Shown here in pieces: positions 40,313 through 50,999 of a DNA stretch of 64,000 bases. The stretch covers positions 1 to 64,000 of the forward strand of contig NZ_NGJW01000004.1 of assembly GCF_003987555.1 (NCBI RefSeq). Reading direction: 5' to 3'. How positions within the stretch are numbered: the stretch's first letter is position 1; every line of letters begins with the position of its first letter. A model generated the notes under the pieces. The model saw nothing but the letters and a program-made list of their open reading frames with translations, was not told the origin of the DNA and did not search any database. The position numbers and the translations under genes were made by a program. This DNA is from Vagococcus lutrae (lineage in GTDB: Bacteria > Bacillota > Bacilli > Lactobacillales > Vagococcaceae).

Positions 40313-40950
40313 TATTTCTTGATTGGCGCAATTTTTTGCCCTTCAAGCTCTTTAATTTTAATTAGTCGTGTGACATTATCACGTTCGCCTTCTTCTAATT
40401 TCATCTGAATATAACGAATCGTAACTTGTAGACGCGGTATCGTCAAATGCTCTAACGCGTTAACACGACGTCTTACCTTTTGAATCTCATCAGCTAGTAA
40501 TACACATCGCTGTTCTAATTCAGTCAAACGTAAAAGATCTGGCAACAAGTCAGCCATTTCTTCAGACGCTTGTTTCAACGCAAGGTTATTGACGAGAAAA
40601 GCCGTCCCTTCTGCTTCTTCTTTTTTAAAGGTCATATTCGGAACAGAAAGCCCCATCAAATTTTGCTCTTCAATATCAACGGATGCTAACGGTTTTTCTA
40701 GAAAAAAGGTATTGCGCATCATTTCTTCAGGAAACACCGATTTGGCAAAAGTTGTATTATCATAAACAGAACGCAAACGTTTTTCAACGTCATCACGCAA
40801 TTCATTGGCTTCCCGTACCATCGAGATAAAACGGCGCATCAATTCATCTTGTTTGTCTTTTAAAAGCTTATGCCCACGTTGTGACGCTTTTAAACGCTCT
40901 TTTAACTTCGTCAACGCCATCCGTGTCGGCTGTACATTTAGGCGTTTCAC
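40312..40950 (-). CDS. ntpD: V-type ATPase subunit D
   Basis: 212 residues, largely coiled coil, the central rotor shaft that turns within the A3B3 head. N-terminal NVQPTRMALTKLKERLKASQRGHKLLKDK and C-terminal RRVNALEHLTIPRLQ are the typical D-subunit ends. Last gene of ntpFIKECGABD, one base behind ntpB. In E. hirae further genes (ntpH, ntpJ) follow; here a terminator closes the operon. Confidence 0.94.
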   Translation of the reverse strand: MKRLNVQPTRMALTKLKERLKASQRGHKLLKDKQDELMRRFISMVREANELRDDVEKRLRSVYDNTTFAKSVFPEEMMRNTFFLEKPLASVDIEEQNLMGLSVPNMTFKKEEAEGTAFLVNNLALKQASEEMADLLPDLLRLTELEQRCVLLADEIQKVRRRVNALEHLTIPRLQVTIRYIQMKLEEGERDNVTRLIKIKELEGQKIAPIKK

Positions 40951-40951
40951 C

Positions 40952-42322
40952 TTAAATCAGCCCCTCTTTTGTTAAATGCTTATCTAACATGTCATCTTTA
41001 ATTCGTTTCAACTCGTCGCGTGGAATCATCGACAACAATTCCCAACCTAAGTCTAACGTTTCTTCAATCGTACGATTCGTTGTAAAGCCTTGGTTAATGT
41101 ATTCTTTTTCAAAGCGTTCCGCAAAACGAGCGTGAATTTGATCTGCTTTTGAAAGGGCTGTTTCCCCAAGAATTGCCGCTAACTCTTTCGCTTCTTTTCC
41201 ACGTGAGTACGCTGCATATAGTTGGTTCATCGTTGCTGCGTGGTCATCACGCGTTTTTCCTTCACCTGTCCCTTTATCTTTCAAACGAGATAATGACGTT
41301 AAAGCATCAATCGGTGGGTTAACCCCCGCTTCTTGCAGAGAACGGTCTAAAATAATTTGTCCTTCTGTAATATAACCAGTTAAATCCGGAATTGGATGCG
41401 TAATATCCCCTTCTGGCATCGTTAAAATTGGAATCTGAGTTACAGACCCTTTCTTTCCACGAATACGACCTGCAGTAGCTAAGTTGGTATACATGTATCC
41501 TGGATAACCACGACGTCCAGGCACTTCACGACGTGCTGCTGAAATTTCACGTAACGCTTCACAATAGTTTGTCAAGTCAGTCATAATAACCAATACGTGC
41601 ATCCCTTTTTCAAAGGCTAAGTATTCTGCTGCAGTCAATGCCATTTTGGGTGTGGAGATACGTTCCATCGCAGGGTCACTCGCTAAGTTTAAGAACATAA
41701 CTGAGTGTTCTAACGCTCCAGTTTCTCTAAAGTCATCGATAAAGAAATTGGCTTCCTCAAAGGTAATTCCAATGGCCGCAAACACAACCGCAAAGTTCTC
41801 ATCACTATTTAACACTTTCGCTTGACGCGCAATCTGTGCCGCTAACTCTTGGTGAGGTAAACCAGCTGCTGAGAAAATAGGAAGCTTTTGTCCACGAACA
41901 AGTGTGTTCAAGTGGTCAATAGCTGACACACCTGTTTGAATAAATTCATCAGGATAGTCGCGTGCCATCGGATTGATAGGTTCCCCATTAATATCTAAAC
42001 GTTTTTCAGGAATTAACGGTTCGCCACCATCTTTAGGCTCACCCAACCCATCAAACACACGTCCAATCATATCTTCTGAAACAGAGAGCATAAAAGGATG
42101 TCCCATAAAACGAGCTTTCGACCCTTCTAAATTAACCCCAGCTGCTCCTTCAAAAACTTGGACAAGTGCTCGGTCATCACTGACTTCTAAAACTTGTCCA
42201 CGACGAATCGTGCCATCTTGCATTTCAATTTCAACTAATTCATCATATTTAACACCTGAAACATTTTCAACTGCCATTAACGGACCGACTACTTCACCGA
42301 TACTACGATATGATTTAATCAT
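40952..42322 (-). CDS. ntpB: V-type ATPase subunit B (regulatory head subunit)
   Basis: 456 residues. The non-catalytic nucleotide-binding head subunit, with a degenerate P-loop ([17 protein letters not shown]) instead of GXXGXGKT, and the signature [16 protein letters not shown] and [19 protein letters not shown]. It overlaps the ntpA end by eight bases. It forms the A3B3 hexamer with NtpA. Confidence 0.95.
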   Translation of the reverse strand: MIKSYRSIGEVVGPLMAVENVSGVKYDELVEIEMQDGTIRRGQVLEVSDDRALVQVFEGAAGVNLEGSKARFMGHPFMLSVSEDMIGRVFDGLGEPKDGGEPLIPEKRLDINGEPINPMARDYPDEFIQTGVSAIDHLNTLVRGQKLPIFSAAGLPHQELAAQIARQAKVLNSDENFAVVFAAIGITFEEANFFIDDFRETGALEHSVMFLNLASDPAMERISTPKMALTAAEYLAFEKGMHVLVIMTDLTNYCEALREISAARREVPGRRGYPGYMYTNLATAGRIRGKKGSVTQIPILTMPEGDITHPIPDLTGYITEGQIILDRSLQEAGVNPPIDALTSLSRLKDKGTGEGKTRDDHAATMNQLYAAYSRGKEAKELAAILGETALSKADQIHARFAERFEKEYINQGFTTNRTIEETLDLGWELLSMIPRDELKRIKDDMLDKHLTKEGLI

Positions 42323-44099
42323 CTAAGTCACCTGCCTGTTTCTTATTGATTGCTTCAAACACGTCCTCTAAGTCAACGAAGATTTGTTTGTAGGCTGCCT
42401 CATCTTCTTCTGGCAAGTATTTGCTACGTGCAATCTTTTCTCTTACTTTGGCTGTTTGTTCCATAATTTCATCAAAGTAGAAGCCGTTTTCTAGAGTTTC
42501 ATTTGCTTTTTGAGCCAATGTGTAAATCATTTTTAACATCGTATGTTGTTTATGTAAGGATGTATAAGTATCCGTATCATCAAATGCGTTTTGTTGTAGA
42601 TAGTCTTCACGCAATGATTTCGCATATTCTAATGTTAGACGGTCTTGACCTGATAATGAATCAATCCCGATTAACTGAACGATTTCTTCTAAACGATTTT
42701 CTTCACTTAAAACTTCTGTTGCCCATTGAACCATTTGACTCCAGTCATCCGCAACATGCTGATCAATGTATAATCTACCTGGGTTTGAATATAACGAATA
42801 AGACGTCAACCAATCAATCGCTGGGAAATGACGGCTGCGTGCTAATGTAGCATCTAAACTCCAGAAGACTTTTACAACACGCAAGGTATTTTGTGTAACT
42901 GGTTCAGCAATATCTCCACCTGGAGGAGAAACTGCACCAATCGCTGTAATACTACCTTCACGTTCATCAGAACCTAAGACAGTCGCTTTACCTGCTCGTT
43001 CATAGTAATCAGCAATACGACTACCTAAGTAAGCTGGATATCCTTCATCACCAGGCATTTCTTCAAGACGTCCTGACATTTCACGCAACGCTTCCGCCCA
43101 ACGTGATGTTGAATCCGCCATGATTGCCACGTCATAACCCATATCACGGAAATACTCGGCAATTGTAATTCCTGTATAGATAGATGCTTCACGAGCTGCT
43201 ACTGGCATGTTCGACGTATTCGCAATCAAGACTGTTCGCTCCATAATCGACCCACCCGTATTCGGGTCAATCAATTCTGGGAACTCATTGATAACGTCGG
43301 TCATTTCATTTCCACGTTCACCACAGCCAACATAGACTACGATGTCAACGTCTGACCATTTCGCGATTTGGTGCTGAACGACTGTTTTACCTGCTCCAAA
43401 TGGTCCAGGAACTGCCGCTACCCCACCTTTTAACACTGGGAATAATGTATCAATGACACGTTGTCCAGTAATCATCGGCTCTTTAGGGACTTTCTTTTCT
43501 GCTACCGGGCGTCCTCGACGAACTTCCCATTTTTGTAGCATTGGTACTTCTTTTTCTCCATTTGCTGTCTTAATCACACAGACAGGCTCGACAATAGTAA
43601 ACTCACCAGAAGAAATTGAAACAATTTCTCCTTCGATCCCGTGCGGCACCATAACGCGATGCTCAATGACTGGGGTTTCTTGAACCGTTCCTAAAATATC
43701 ACCTGTTGCGACTTTGTCGCCAACCTGTGCTTTAGCTTCAAATGCCCATTTCTTGTCATGATCAAGTGATTTAACCTGTGTCCCACGCACCATGTAGTCA
43801 CTATTTGTCACTTCCATAAATTTATCAAGTGGACGTTGAATACCGTCAAACATTTGCGTTAAAATACCAGGTGCTAACTCAATCGATAGTCCTTCACCTA
43901 AACTGACAACCGGTTCACCCGGCCCAATTCCAGATGTTTCCTCGTATACTTGAACAGAGGCAATATCGCCACGCATTTCAATTAACTCACCAATCAGTTG
44001 ATTTTCACCAACTAAACATACGTCTTGAATCTTTGCTTCTTCCATTCCTTTAGCCATAACTAAAGGACCAGAAACTTTAATAATTGTACCTGCTTTCAT
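42315..44099 (-). CDS. ntpA: V-type ATPase subunit A (catalytic)
   Basis: 594 residues, the size of E. hirae NtpA. Walker [10 protein letters not shown] near residue 233, Walker B region ([19 protein letters not shown]), and the non-homologous insertion around 100-190 typical of V/A-type A subunits. The start is ATG 44099 (reading [10 protein letters not shown]), eight bases after AAGG; the eight-codon upstream extension includes that site. It hydrolyses (or synthesises) ATP to drive the rotor. Confidence 0.96.
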   Translation of the reverse strand: MKAGTIIKVSGPLVMAKGMEEAKIQDVCLVGENQLIGELIEMRGDIASVQVYEETSGIGPGEPVVSLGEGLSIELAPGILTQMFDGIQRPLDKFMEVTNSDYMVRGTQVKSLDHDKKWAFEAKAQVGDKVATGDILGTVQETPVIEHRVMVPHGIEGEIVSISSGEFTIVEPVCVIKTANGEKEVPMLQKWEVRRGRPVAEKKVPKEPMITGQRVIDTLFPVLKGGVAAVPGPFGAGKTVVQHQIAKWSDVDIVVYVGCGERGNEMTDVINEFPELIDPNTGGSIMERTVLIANTSNMPVAAREASIYTGITIAEYFRDMGYDVAIMADSTSRWAEALREMSGRLEEMPGDEGYPAYLGSRIADYYERAGKATVLGSDEREGSITAIGAVSPPGGDIAEPVTQNTLRVVKVFWSLDATLARSRHFPAIDWLTSYSLYSNPGRLYIDQHVADDWSQMVQWATEVLSEENRLEEIVQLIGIDSLSGQDRLTLEYAKSLREDYLQQNAFDDTDTYTSLHKQHTMLKMIYTLAQKANETLENGFYFDEIMEQTAKVREKIARSKYLPEEDEAAYKQIFVDLEDVFEAINKKQAGDLDD

Positions 44100-44129
44100 T
44101 TCTACACCTTCTCTATCATTCATTCGTGT

Positions 44130-44447
44130 CTATAAAATATTTGTACCGACTGCTTGCTCGACCATTTTTTGAATACGTTCTTTGCCGAAACTTTGGCGAC
44201 CTGTATCCGCAACGGCGGGAATAGGTAAGATGACCGGCACAATATCTTGGTCATATTGTGAAAGAACCTCGGGTACTTTGGCTAAATAATCTTCTGATAT
44301 ATAGATAATACCGTAACCTTCTTTAGCTAATAGTTGAATTTGACGACGAATTTCTGATGTTTCCTTAGGAGAAAAAGTAGCAAACCCCAGTGTTGAAAAT
44401 GGGAAAACAGCATCCTCACTACCCACTACTCCAATCTTATAATTCAT
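44130..44447 (-). CDS. ntpG: V-type ATPase subunit F (NtpG in E. hirae naming)
   Basis: 105 residues, a small Rossmann-like central-stalk subunit with NYKIGVVGSEDAVFPFSTLGF at the N-terminus and DIVPVILPIPA in the middle. It binds NtpD and stimulates the ATPase. It overlaps ntpC by 11 bases, with ntpA following. Confidence 0.92.
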   Translation of the reverse strand: MNYKIGVVGSEDAVFPFSTLGFATFSPKETSEIRRQIQLLAKEGYGIIYISEDYLAKVPEVLSQYDQDIVPVILPIPAVADTGRQSFGKERIQKMVEQAVGTNIL

Positions 44448-45423
44448 ATCGACGTCTCACCCTCTTTTCTATCTGATCCTCTGCTAATCCTGAACGTTTA
44501 GCAAATAATATCAATCTCAAATTTTTTATTTCCATTTGCTTCGCTACCATATATCCTAAGTACTTTTCCACGCCAAATGGTGAAATCATCGCACCCGACA
44601 AGCGTTTCATTAACCAATTATCAACCGCTTTATCAAATTGATCTAATCCACCCGGCTCAACTGCCTGTTGCCAAAGTCCATGATAATCCGTCGTAGCAAA
44701 AAATTGACCGGCTGCTTCAACTGGCTCTTGATATAACATCATCCAACTAGACTCGCTAATATTGCCACCTTCTATAAAGGCTAATTGCGCAATATCTTGT
44801 TGTTCTCTAGGAAGTTGCAATAACACTGCGATGTTATGTAAGTCAATCCATATTTGCACAAAACTAGTAACGTTTGAACTATTTGCTTGATTAGTTAAAC
44901 GCCGAATATACTCAAAGTAAAATTGGTCGACAATCAATTCGACGCGTTGAAGCGAACGCCACTCGCCAAACGATGATATCGCTTGATAAACAGCCTCTCT
45001 AACTTCGTCTGGTAGGCGTCCTTGCTTAGAGGTTTGAACGAGTGATTCTATTTCTTGAATCGTATATCGTGACCCCTCTAAACGCAACTCACGCAATGAT
45101 TGACCTGTAATTTTTTCTTTCAACACACATTTTACGTTATGAAACAACTCGCTCGCCGCGAAGATATCCGCTAAATAAAGTTGATGTTGATTAATTTCAT
45201 ATGCCCAATCTAACAAATCCACTCTAATACGAGCAAAGATATCTGAAAGCGACGCTGCTTGATTATCACGAAAATATCGTGCATAAGAAGAGTCTAACAT
45301 GACTTGGATTGCTTCTTCATAACTATTTGCTTGAATCAAACGATCCACTGTCTCTTCAGATAAAAGTTGAGACTCGCGCACTGATACTTGGACATTCGTT
45401 TGAATTAGTGTGTCCTTTGCCAT
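44437..45423 (-). CDS. ntpC: V-type ATPase subunit C/d
   Basis: 328 residues, all-helical funnel subunit joining the D-F shaft to the membrane c-ring. Typical features are NSYEEAIQVMLDSSYA near residue 33, a central Arg/Tyr-rich FEYIRRLTNQAN, and the C-terminal YLGYMVAKQMEIKNLRLILFAKRSGL. AGGAGGG precedes the ATG. Eleven bases behind ntpE. Confidence 0.93.
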   Translation of the reverse strand: MAKDTLIQTNVQVSVRESQLLSEETVDRLIQANSYEEAIQVMLDSSYARYFRDNQAASLSDIFARIRVDLLDWAYEINQHQLYLADIFAASELFHNVKCVLKEKITGQSLRELRLEGSRYTIQEIESLVQTSKQGRLPDEVREAVYQAISSFGEWRSLQRVELIVDQFYFEYIRRLTNQANSSNVTSFVQIWIDLHNIAVLLQLPREQQDIAQLAFIEGGNISESSWMMLYQEPVEAAGQFFATTDYHGLWQQAVEPGGLDQFDKAVDNWLMKRLSGAMISPFGVEKYLGYMVAKQMEIKNLRLILFAKRSGLAEDQIEKRVRRRYEL

Positions 45424-45434
45424 CTCAACCCCTC

Positions 45435-46022
45435 CTATTCAAATAACTTCGCTAAAATTTCGCCACCAATATCTTTGTTAATTTCATTTAACAATGAGCG
45501 ATATAAAAAGTCATATTCAATAATGTCTTGAACTAAAACAAAACCACCTTGATAAGGAATCGTTTCTTCCGACAATGTTAAGTGTAAGTCTTCGTATTTA
45601 CTCGCAACTTGATCTAAATCAGCCTGTGTTAGTTTCGCATTATTACGTTCGCCTAAGACGACTTCACAATCGCCAGTCAACAGTGATTTTTTTACTGCGG
45701 CTTCAAAAAACTGAAACAATTCTTCTTTTGTAAAATCATTCATCCGCTGCTCTGCTTCGTCAAACAAAGAAATAAATAACTCTTGACGAAAACTTGCTAA
45801 CTGTTTTCGCTCTTTCATATCTTCATGATTCATCGCATTTTCATGTTGGTGATTCAGATTACTTTTGATTGTTTCTTTACTTTTTTGGAAGTCTTGTTCT
45901 AAAATAGCAGACTGCTCATTTAAAAACGTTTCTGCTTTTGATTTTGCTTCATCTAAAATGGTTGCAGATTTTGATTTTGCTTCTTGTAAAATCAAACCTG
46001 TAATTGTTTCGATGTTTTCCAT
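45435..46022 (-). CDS. ntpE: V-type ATPase subunit E (peripheral stalk)
   Basis: 195 residues. A long charged N-terminal helix (about 1-85) followed by a small alpha/beta domain with GGFVLVQDIIEYDFLYRSLL near the end, the usual E-subunit signature. It pairs with NtpF to hold the A3B3 head against rotation. Located between ntpK and ntpC. Confidence 0.92.
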   Translation of the reverse strand: MENIETITGLILQEAKSKSATILDEAKSKAETFLNEQSAILEQDFQKSKETIKSNLNHQHENAMNHEDMKERKQLASFRQELFISLFDEAEQRMNDFTKEELFQFFEAAVKKSLLTGDCEVVLGERNNAKLTQADLDQVASKYEDLHLTLSEETIPYQGGFVLVQDIIEYDFLYRSLLNEINKDIGGEILAKLFE

Positions 46023-46051
46023 ATTTATTTACTCCCAACTTCTATTATTGA

Positions 46052-46519
<468 letters not shown>

Positions 46520-46539
46520 TCATTCCTCCGAATTTTAAA

Positions 46540-48486
46540 TTATTTCGTTTTTTCTTGTTTTAAATAAATGTGTTTCTCTGCTGCTTTAAAAGGCGCGAAT
46601 TTTCGACCGCCACCTTCATAAAACTTGCCGAAAAACTCAACGTACTGCAAACGCATTGAGTGAACATACGCACTTAAAGTTGATAAGAAAAAGTTAAGCG
46701 CGTGCATTGCTAATGCTAAAAAGATCCCAATTGTAAACTGAGCCCAAGTCGGCAAGAACGCTAAAATGGTATTAAACGCAGAGGCGATACTACCACCTGC
46801 TAATCCCAATGCCATTAAACGTGTATAACTGACAATGTCTCCGATATAACTGGTTGCTCCATATAATTCCCATAACCCTGCAAAAAATCCACCAATACGT
46901 GATTTCTTCGTTGTAAATACGGGCATGAAAACTATTAAAAAGACTCCTACCACAATTAACGCCAATCCTACTGTGACTAAAGCTGGCATTTCAAAGGCAA
47001 ACTTCCCAAGTGCTAATAATGACACACCTGTTAAAGCTAAGAACCAAGAAATACTACCCGACAATGCCCCACTCATATCATTTTGTCTTAACGAACCATA
47101 TGCACCAATTGCTAACCCTGTTAAAATTTGAATGATACCAAACACAACAGAAAGTATCAGTATTTGGATAACATCTTCGGTTGGCGATAAGACATGAAAC
47201 GGTAACTCTACACCAAATGCTGACCCATAGATAATTCCCCAAACAATGGTTGCATAAGATAATAAGTGAAAGAAACGAATGCTACGAGCTAAACCACGGT
47301 CGAGATTAAAGAATCGGTTTAAGATAAATGTTCCTATCCACAGTAAAGCACCATATCCCACATCCGCTAACATCATGCCAAAAAAGACAAGTTGAAACGG
47401 TGTTAAAAATGGCGTTGGATCTATCTGACGATATTTTGGATAACTATACATCTCAGTAAACATCTCGAATGGTTCGACCAGTTTATTATTAGTTAAAGCA
47501 ACTGGAATCTCTTCTTCTGCTACTTCTTCTGTAATGTTTTCAATCGTCAAATAGTAATGTCCTGACGGAAACTTACGACTTAAAAAGGATTTAAATGCTT
47601 CTTCTTCCTCCGCAATTAACCACCCTGTTAAAACTACTGTCGCCTCCGTCTGACTTAATTTCTCACTTTCTTGATGACGAATTTGAAGCGTTTCAAAATA
47701 TTCTTCCGCTAAATCAAGAATCTGATACTCTTTCGCTAATTCTTTTAATCGTGACATGGTTTCCTTTTCACGTTCAACCAATTCACGTTCTTCTTTTTTT
47801 AAATCTTGCAACGTTTCATAAGGTAAACCACCTTTGGGTAATGCCTCTGTTTGAAAAGCATACTGATACTTCAATCCATCCACTGTTTCCGCATCTTGCT
47901 GGTGATACAACAAGAAGTAAGAGGTAACTCCTTCTATATCAGATAACTCTTCTATATAAATAGGTCGCTTCTCTTTTTCCACCGCTTGCATAAAATCTGA
48001 TTTAATAACACTCGAAACCGTCCCAATTTCAGCTTGCGTTTGCTTAAGTTGAGGGATTTCATCGAGCGGCACGTCAAGTTTTAACCACGGTTGCAATTCG
48101 GTTTGTTTTTCTTGATTTTTCTTACGCAACCCTTGCAGCTGACTACGCTTTTGGTCGAGTGCCAAAATATCGTCAGTCACTTGCTCGAACTTGTTCTCAC
48201 GTGTTAACGCAGTCAGTTCTTCCATTGTAAATTCGGAACGACCTTGACGCGTTTCACTCATCGTCTTCTTTGGTTTAAAAGGTTTTATGACCATCTGTGC
48301 ACTATGTAATTGTTGTAGTTTTCGTGTCGTTTCTGCTAGTTGAGTACGATCTGTTTCAAATATAGTCGCATTTTCTTCAAGCGGACGTAACTCGACGCCC
48401 TGAAACGCTTGAATAGCTGCCATCATCTCAGCACGATCTTGTTTCAACACGACTAACGACACTTGCTTCATTTTAGCTACGGCCAT
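46540..48486 (-). CDS. ntpI: V-type ATPase membrane subunit I (a subunit)
   Basis: 648 residues: a cytoplasmic, coiled-coil-rich half (1-about 330) and a membrane half with seven or eight helices (from PTPFLTPFQLVFFGMMLADVGYGALL onward, ending LNFFLSTLSAYVHSMRLQYVEFFGKFYEGGG). It forms the ion half-channels against the NtpK ring. The start overlaps the ntpF stop; ATG 48486 gives the MAVAKMKQV N-terminus common for this subunit, although an ATG five codons later is also possible. Confidence 0.93.
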   Translation of the reverse strand: MAVAKMKQVSLVVLKQDRAEMMAAIQAFQGVELRPLEENATIFETDRTQLAETTRKLQQLHSAQMVIKPFKPKKTMSETRQGRSEFTMEELTALTRENKFEQVTDDILALDQKRSQLQGLRKKNQEKQTELQPWLKLDVPLDEIPQLKQTQAEIGTVSSVIKSDFMQAVEKEKRPIYIEELSDIEGVTSYFLLYHQQDAETVDGLKYQYAFQTEALPKGGLPYETLQDLKKEERELVEREKETMSRLKELAKEYQILDLAEEYFETLQIRHQESEKLSQTEATVVLTGWLIAEEEEAFKSFLSRKFPSGHYYLTIENITEEVAEEEIPVALTNNKLVEPFEMFTEMYSYPKYRQIDPTPFLTPFQLVFFGMMLADVGYGALLWIGTFILNRFFNLDRGLARSIRFFHLLSYATIVWGIIYGSAFGVELPFHVLSPTEDVIQILILSVVFGIIQILTGLAIGAYGSLRQNDMSGALSGSISWFLALTGVSLLALGKFAFEMPALVTVGLALIVVGVFLIVFMPVFTTKKSRIGGFFAGLWELYGATSYIGDIVSYTRLMALGLAGGSIASAFNTILAFLPTWAQFTIGIFLALAMHALNFFLSTLSAYVHSMRLQYVEFFGKFYEGGGRKFAPFKAAEKHIYLKQEKTK

Positions 48487-48799
48487 ATCGTGCTAACACC
48501 ACCTGTACAATGTAATCTGTCATTTCTTCGCGATTTTTTTCAAATGCTTCTTTTAAATGAACTTTCTCTGTTTCTATATGCCCGATAACTGCTTCTTCTT
48601 TCTCAGCAATATCTGAGCGCAAATCACGTTGCAATGTTTCTTCGTAATCTGTCAATTGTTGTTGATAATTTTCTTTAATATTTTTGAGCTGTTCTTTAAC
48701 ACGCTGTTGAATAAAATCTGCTTCTTCTTTCGCATCTACTATTATGCGTTTTGCTTCTGCTTCCGCTTGATAAACTTTATCAAACACTTCCTTAGCCAA
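48473..48799 (-). CDS. ntpF: V-type ATPase subunit G/H (NtpF, peripheral stalk)
   Basis: 108 residues, almost entirely one long charged helix (AEAEAKRIIVDAKEEADFIQQRV and following), the partner of NtpE in the peripheral stalk. The start is TTG 48799, seven bases after AAGGAGGG; the in-frame ATG at 48850 is upstream of that site and inside the structured leader. First gene of the ntp operon. Confidence 0.9.
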   Translation of the reverse strand: MAKEVFDKVYQAEAEAKRIIVDAKEEADFIQQRVKEQLKNIKENYQQQLTDYEETLQRDLRSDIAEKEEAVIGHIETEKVHLKEAFEKNREEMTDYIVQVVLARYGRS

Positions 48800-48860
48800 A
48801 TGACTCCCTCCTTTTACATCCGATTCAGATACAAGACAGACAAGTTCCATCTATCTGCTT

Positions 48861-48930
48861 AAGTGAATCGCCTATTCCCTAAGATGAGTTCAACCTTCAT
48901 CTTATCACTCACTGCACCTTACCGTTTCAT
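48861..48930 (-). promoter_or_regulatory. Structured ntp leader with a three-codon reading frame
   Basis: On the minus strand, soon after the predicted transcript start, AAGGAG is followed four bases later by ATG AAA CGG TAA (48919-48930). Then comes a hairpin TAAGATGA/TCATCTTA (48897-48904 with 48880-48887), enclosed by AGTGA/TCACT (48905-48909 with 48862-48866). The true ntpF ribosome binding site lies about 60 bases further on. A regulatory role is inferred only from this structure. Confidence 0.4.
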
Positions 48931-48958
48931 AACACTCCTTCTTCTATGTGATACTTTG

Positions 48959-48987
48959 ATTATATCTTGGTTAACTCTTAAAGTAAA
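48959..48987 (-). promoter_or_regulatory. Promoter of the ntp operon
   Basis: Minus strand TTTACT (48982-48987), 17 bases, TATAAT (48959-48964), about 160 bases before ntpF. Confidence 0.65.
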
Positions 48988-49031
48988 TACCACATATGAA
49001 GTGTATGTTGTTGGTAACTTTAGGTTTTTTC

Positions 49032-49049
49032 AGTGAGAGGCATCTCACT
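49032..49049. promoter_or_regulatory. 18-base palindrome upstream of the ntp promoter
   Basis: AGTGAGA-GGCA-TCTCACT, perfect seven-base arms, 45-62 bases upstream of the ntp -35. No T-run follows on either strand, so it is more like a protein operator than a terminator. The binding protein is unknown. Confidence 0.4.
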
Positions 49050-49376
49050 TATAAAGCAGAAAACGACTCATTATTTCAGAAATATTTTAGAAAATAAGTC
49101 GCAGTCGCATCTAATTTCACTTCATCTTTTTCTTATATTACTCTTTTAAAATTAACATATAATTTCACTAATTACAAACATATTGGCAATAATGGCGTGC
49201 TTTATCGAGCACGTCTCATTTAATAAATCAAAAGTTTTTTTTACTTTTTCATTCTCTTATATATAGGAAGAAACAGGGTCTTTTTTTAAGCAACCCTCTT
49301 TCAAAAAATTAAAAATAAATGAGAATACGATTGAATAATTTGGTTAGGTTTTACGAAGTTAACCTCTCAAAATAAG
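49050..49376. other. AT-rich intergenic region, no gene seen
   Basis: About 330 bases between the cstA terminator and the ntp control region without a plausible reading frame. The only structure I see is a six-base-arm hairpin CGTGCT/AGCACG around 49196-49213, with no adjacent T-run. Confidence 0.5.
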
Positions 49377-49408
49377 ACAGTCAGAAAGAGTCGCCTCTAA
49401 CTGACTGT
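49377..49408 (-). terminator. Terminator of the cstA-family gene
   Basis: Outer stem ACAGTCAG/CTGACTGT with inner AGAG/CTCT pairing, then CTTATTTT on the minus strand. Confidence 0.7.
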
Positions 49409-49416
49409 ATCTAAAA

Positions 49417-50892
49417 CTATTTACCTTCTACTACAATGGGTAAATGATCATTTAATAAAGGACTATCTGGTGTCAAGTTTGCTTTTTGTGTTTTCCCTGT
49501 TTTCCAGAATAAAACAACCATCGCAGCAGTTAAGACTGTTGCTAGTACATAAGTCAATGTTCCTAAACCTAAGCGGAAGCCAATCGGTTCAGCTAAAATA
49601 TACACGACACAGGCGTACAACATGAAAATACCTGGAATAAATGTCACAAAGTAATTTCGGCCCTTTAAGAATAGGTAGCGAGTAGAAACTAACAACGCAA
49701 TGACTGCTGTTACTTGGTTCGCCCAGTTAAAGTAACGCCATAATAAGTTAAAATCAACTTGTGTTAAAGCAATAGAGATTAAGTATAAAGGAATGGTTAC
49801 CATTAAGATTTTTTTCATTGTATCTTGTTTAATATTTAAGTAGTCTGCTACAATCGTTCTTAAACTTCTAAATGCTGACAATCCTGAAGATAATGGCAAC
49901 ACAATGACTCCGACAATCGCTAATGTACCAAAGAAACTACCTAGTAACATATAAGATACTTTATTCACGACCATAGAAGGTGTACCAGCATCAATCATAC
50001 TGCTTAATGTTTGACCATCAAATAATGTCATAGAAGCTGCTGCCCAAATCATTGCGATAACTCCTTCGGCAATCATCATGCCGTAAAAAGTAAAGCGCCC
50101 TTCTCTTTCGTTTGTCACGGTACGTGAAACCATCGGTGATTGTGTCGCATGGAAACCAGAAAGTGCACCACAAGAAATCGTGAAGAATAAGATTGGGAAG
50201 ATTGGCGTGCCTTTTGGATGCCAATTAGATAAAGCAGAAGGCGTCAAGTTCGGAATCGAACCACCATGTCCTACTAATAAACTAATCCCAATCGCTATCG
50301 TACTAATGATTAAAATAGCGCCAAACCATGGATAAACTTTTCCTAATGCTTTATCGATAGGTAGAATAGTTGAAATGAGATAGTAAACAAAAATCAACCC
50401 AATAATGACATTTAAAACTAACCAATCAGGTGTTAAGTTATCGATTAAGTTGGCAGGTGACGTGACAAACACTGTCGCGACCAAGATGAGTAACAACATA
50501 GCAAAGATATTTACCACATGTTTGACAGGTTTTCCTAAATACTTACTTGCTAATTCTGGTAAATGCGCTCCGTTGTTTCGAAGAGAAATCATCCCTAACA
50601 TATAATCATGGACAGCCCCAGCGAATATACACCCAATGACAATCCAAATGTAAGCTACTGGACCATAAAGTGCCCCCATAATAGGCCCAAAAATAGGACC
50701 TGTCCCAGCAATATTTAATAATTGAATAATAGCATTCTTTCCTTTTGACATTGGGACAAAGTCAAAACCGTCACGTAAGGCTTCTGCTGGTGTGACACGA
50801 TTAGGATCAATTTGAAAGTTTTTTTCAATGTAACGTCCATAAATCAGATAACCCGTTATTAGTAACGCAATTCCCCCTAGTAAAGTTAACAT
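49417..50892 (-). CDS. cstA: CstA-family carbon starvation protein / pyruvate-type transporter
   Basis: 491 residues with about 14 membrane helices. CstA signature segments are GPIFGPIMGALYGPVAYIWI, GAVHDYMLGMISLRNNG, ISCGALSGFHATQSPM and VLPLSSGLSAFRSLR. Family members (CstA, BtsT/YjiY) import pyruvate or peptides. Upstream lie a cre site in the promoter and a BtsSR/LytSR-like two-component system, matching the E. coli BtsSR-BtsT arrangement; pyruvate uptake is therefore the best inference. Monocistronic, AAGGAGG ribosome binding site. Confidence 0.88.
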   Translation of the reverse strand: MLTLLGGIALLITGYLIYGRYIEKNFQIDPNRVTPAEALRDGFDFVPMSKGKNAIIQLLNIAGTGPIFGPIMGALYGPVAYIWIVIGCIFAGAVHDYMLGMISLRNNGAHLPELASKYLGKPVKHVVNIFAMLLLILVATVFVTSPANLIDNLTPDWLVLNVIIGLIFVYYLISTILPIDKALGKVYPWFGAILIISTIAIGISLLVGHGGSIPNLTPSALSNWHPKGTPIFPILFFTISCGALSGFHATQSPMVSRTVTNEREGRFTFYGMMIAEGVIAMIWAAASMTLFDGQTLSSMIDAGTPSMVVNKVSYMLLGSFFGTLAIVGVIVLPLSSGLSAFRSLRTIVADYLNIKQDTMKKILMVTIPLYLISIALTQVDFNLLWRYFNWANQVTAVIALLVSTRYLFLKGRNYFVTFIPGIFMLYACVVYILAEPIGFRLGLGTLTYVLATVLTAAMVVLFWKTGKTQKANLTPDSPLLNDHLPIVVEGK

Positions 50893-50916
50893 GATATTTC
50901 CTCCTTGTTTTTCTTT

Positions 50917-50930
50917 TGTAAACGTTTACT
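50917..50930. promoter_or_regulatory. cre site (CcpA) at the cstA promoter
   Basis: TGTAAACGTTTACT matches the cre consensus TGWAARCGYTWNCW at every position. It lies just downstream of the -10, where CcpA binding would block transcription when preferred sugars are present. Confidence 0.75.
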
Positions 50931-50933
50931 TAT

Positions 50934-50962
50934 ATAATAAGTGTACTAAAATAACTGGTAAA
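50934..50962 (-). promoter_or_regulatory. Promoter of the cstA-family gene
   Basis: Minus strand TTTACC (50957-50962), 17 bases, TATTAT (50934-50939). The -35 is imperfect, fitting activator dependence. Confidence 0.55.
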
Positions 50963-50999
50963 TAGACGGTTTTTAAGATGAAATAACATTAATTGTCGT

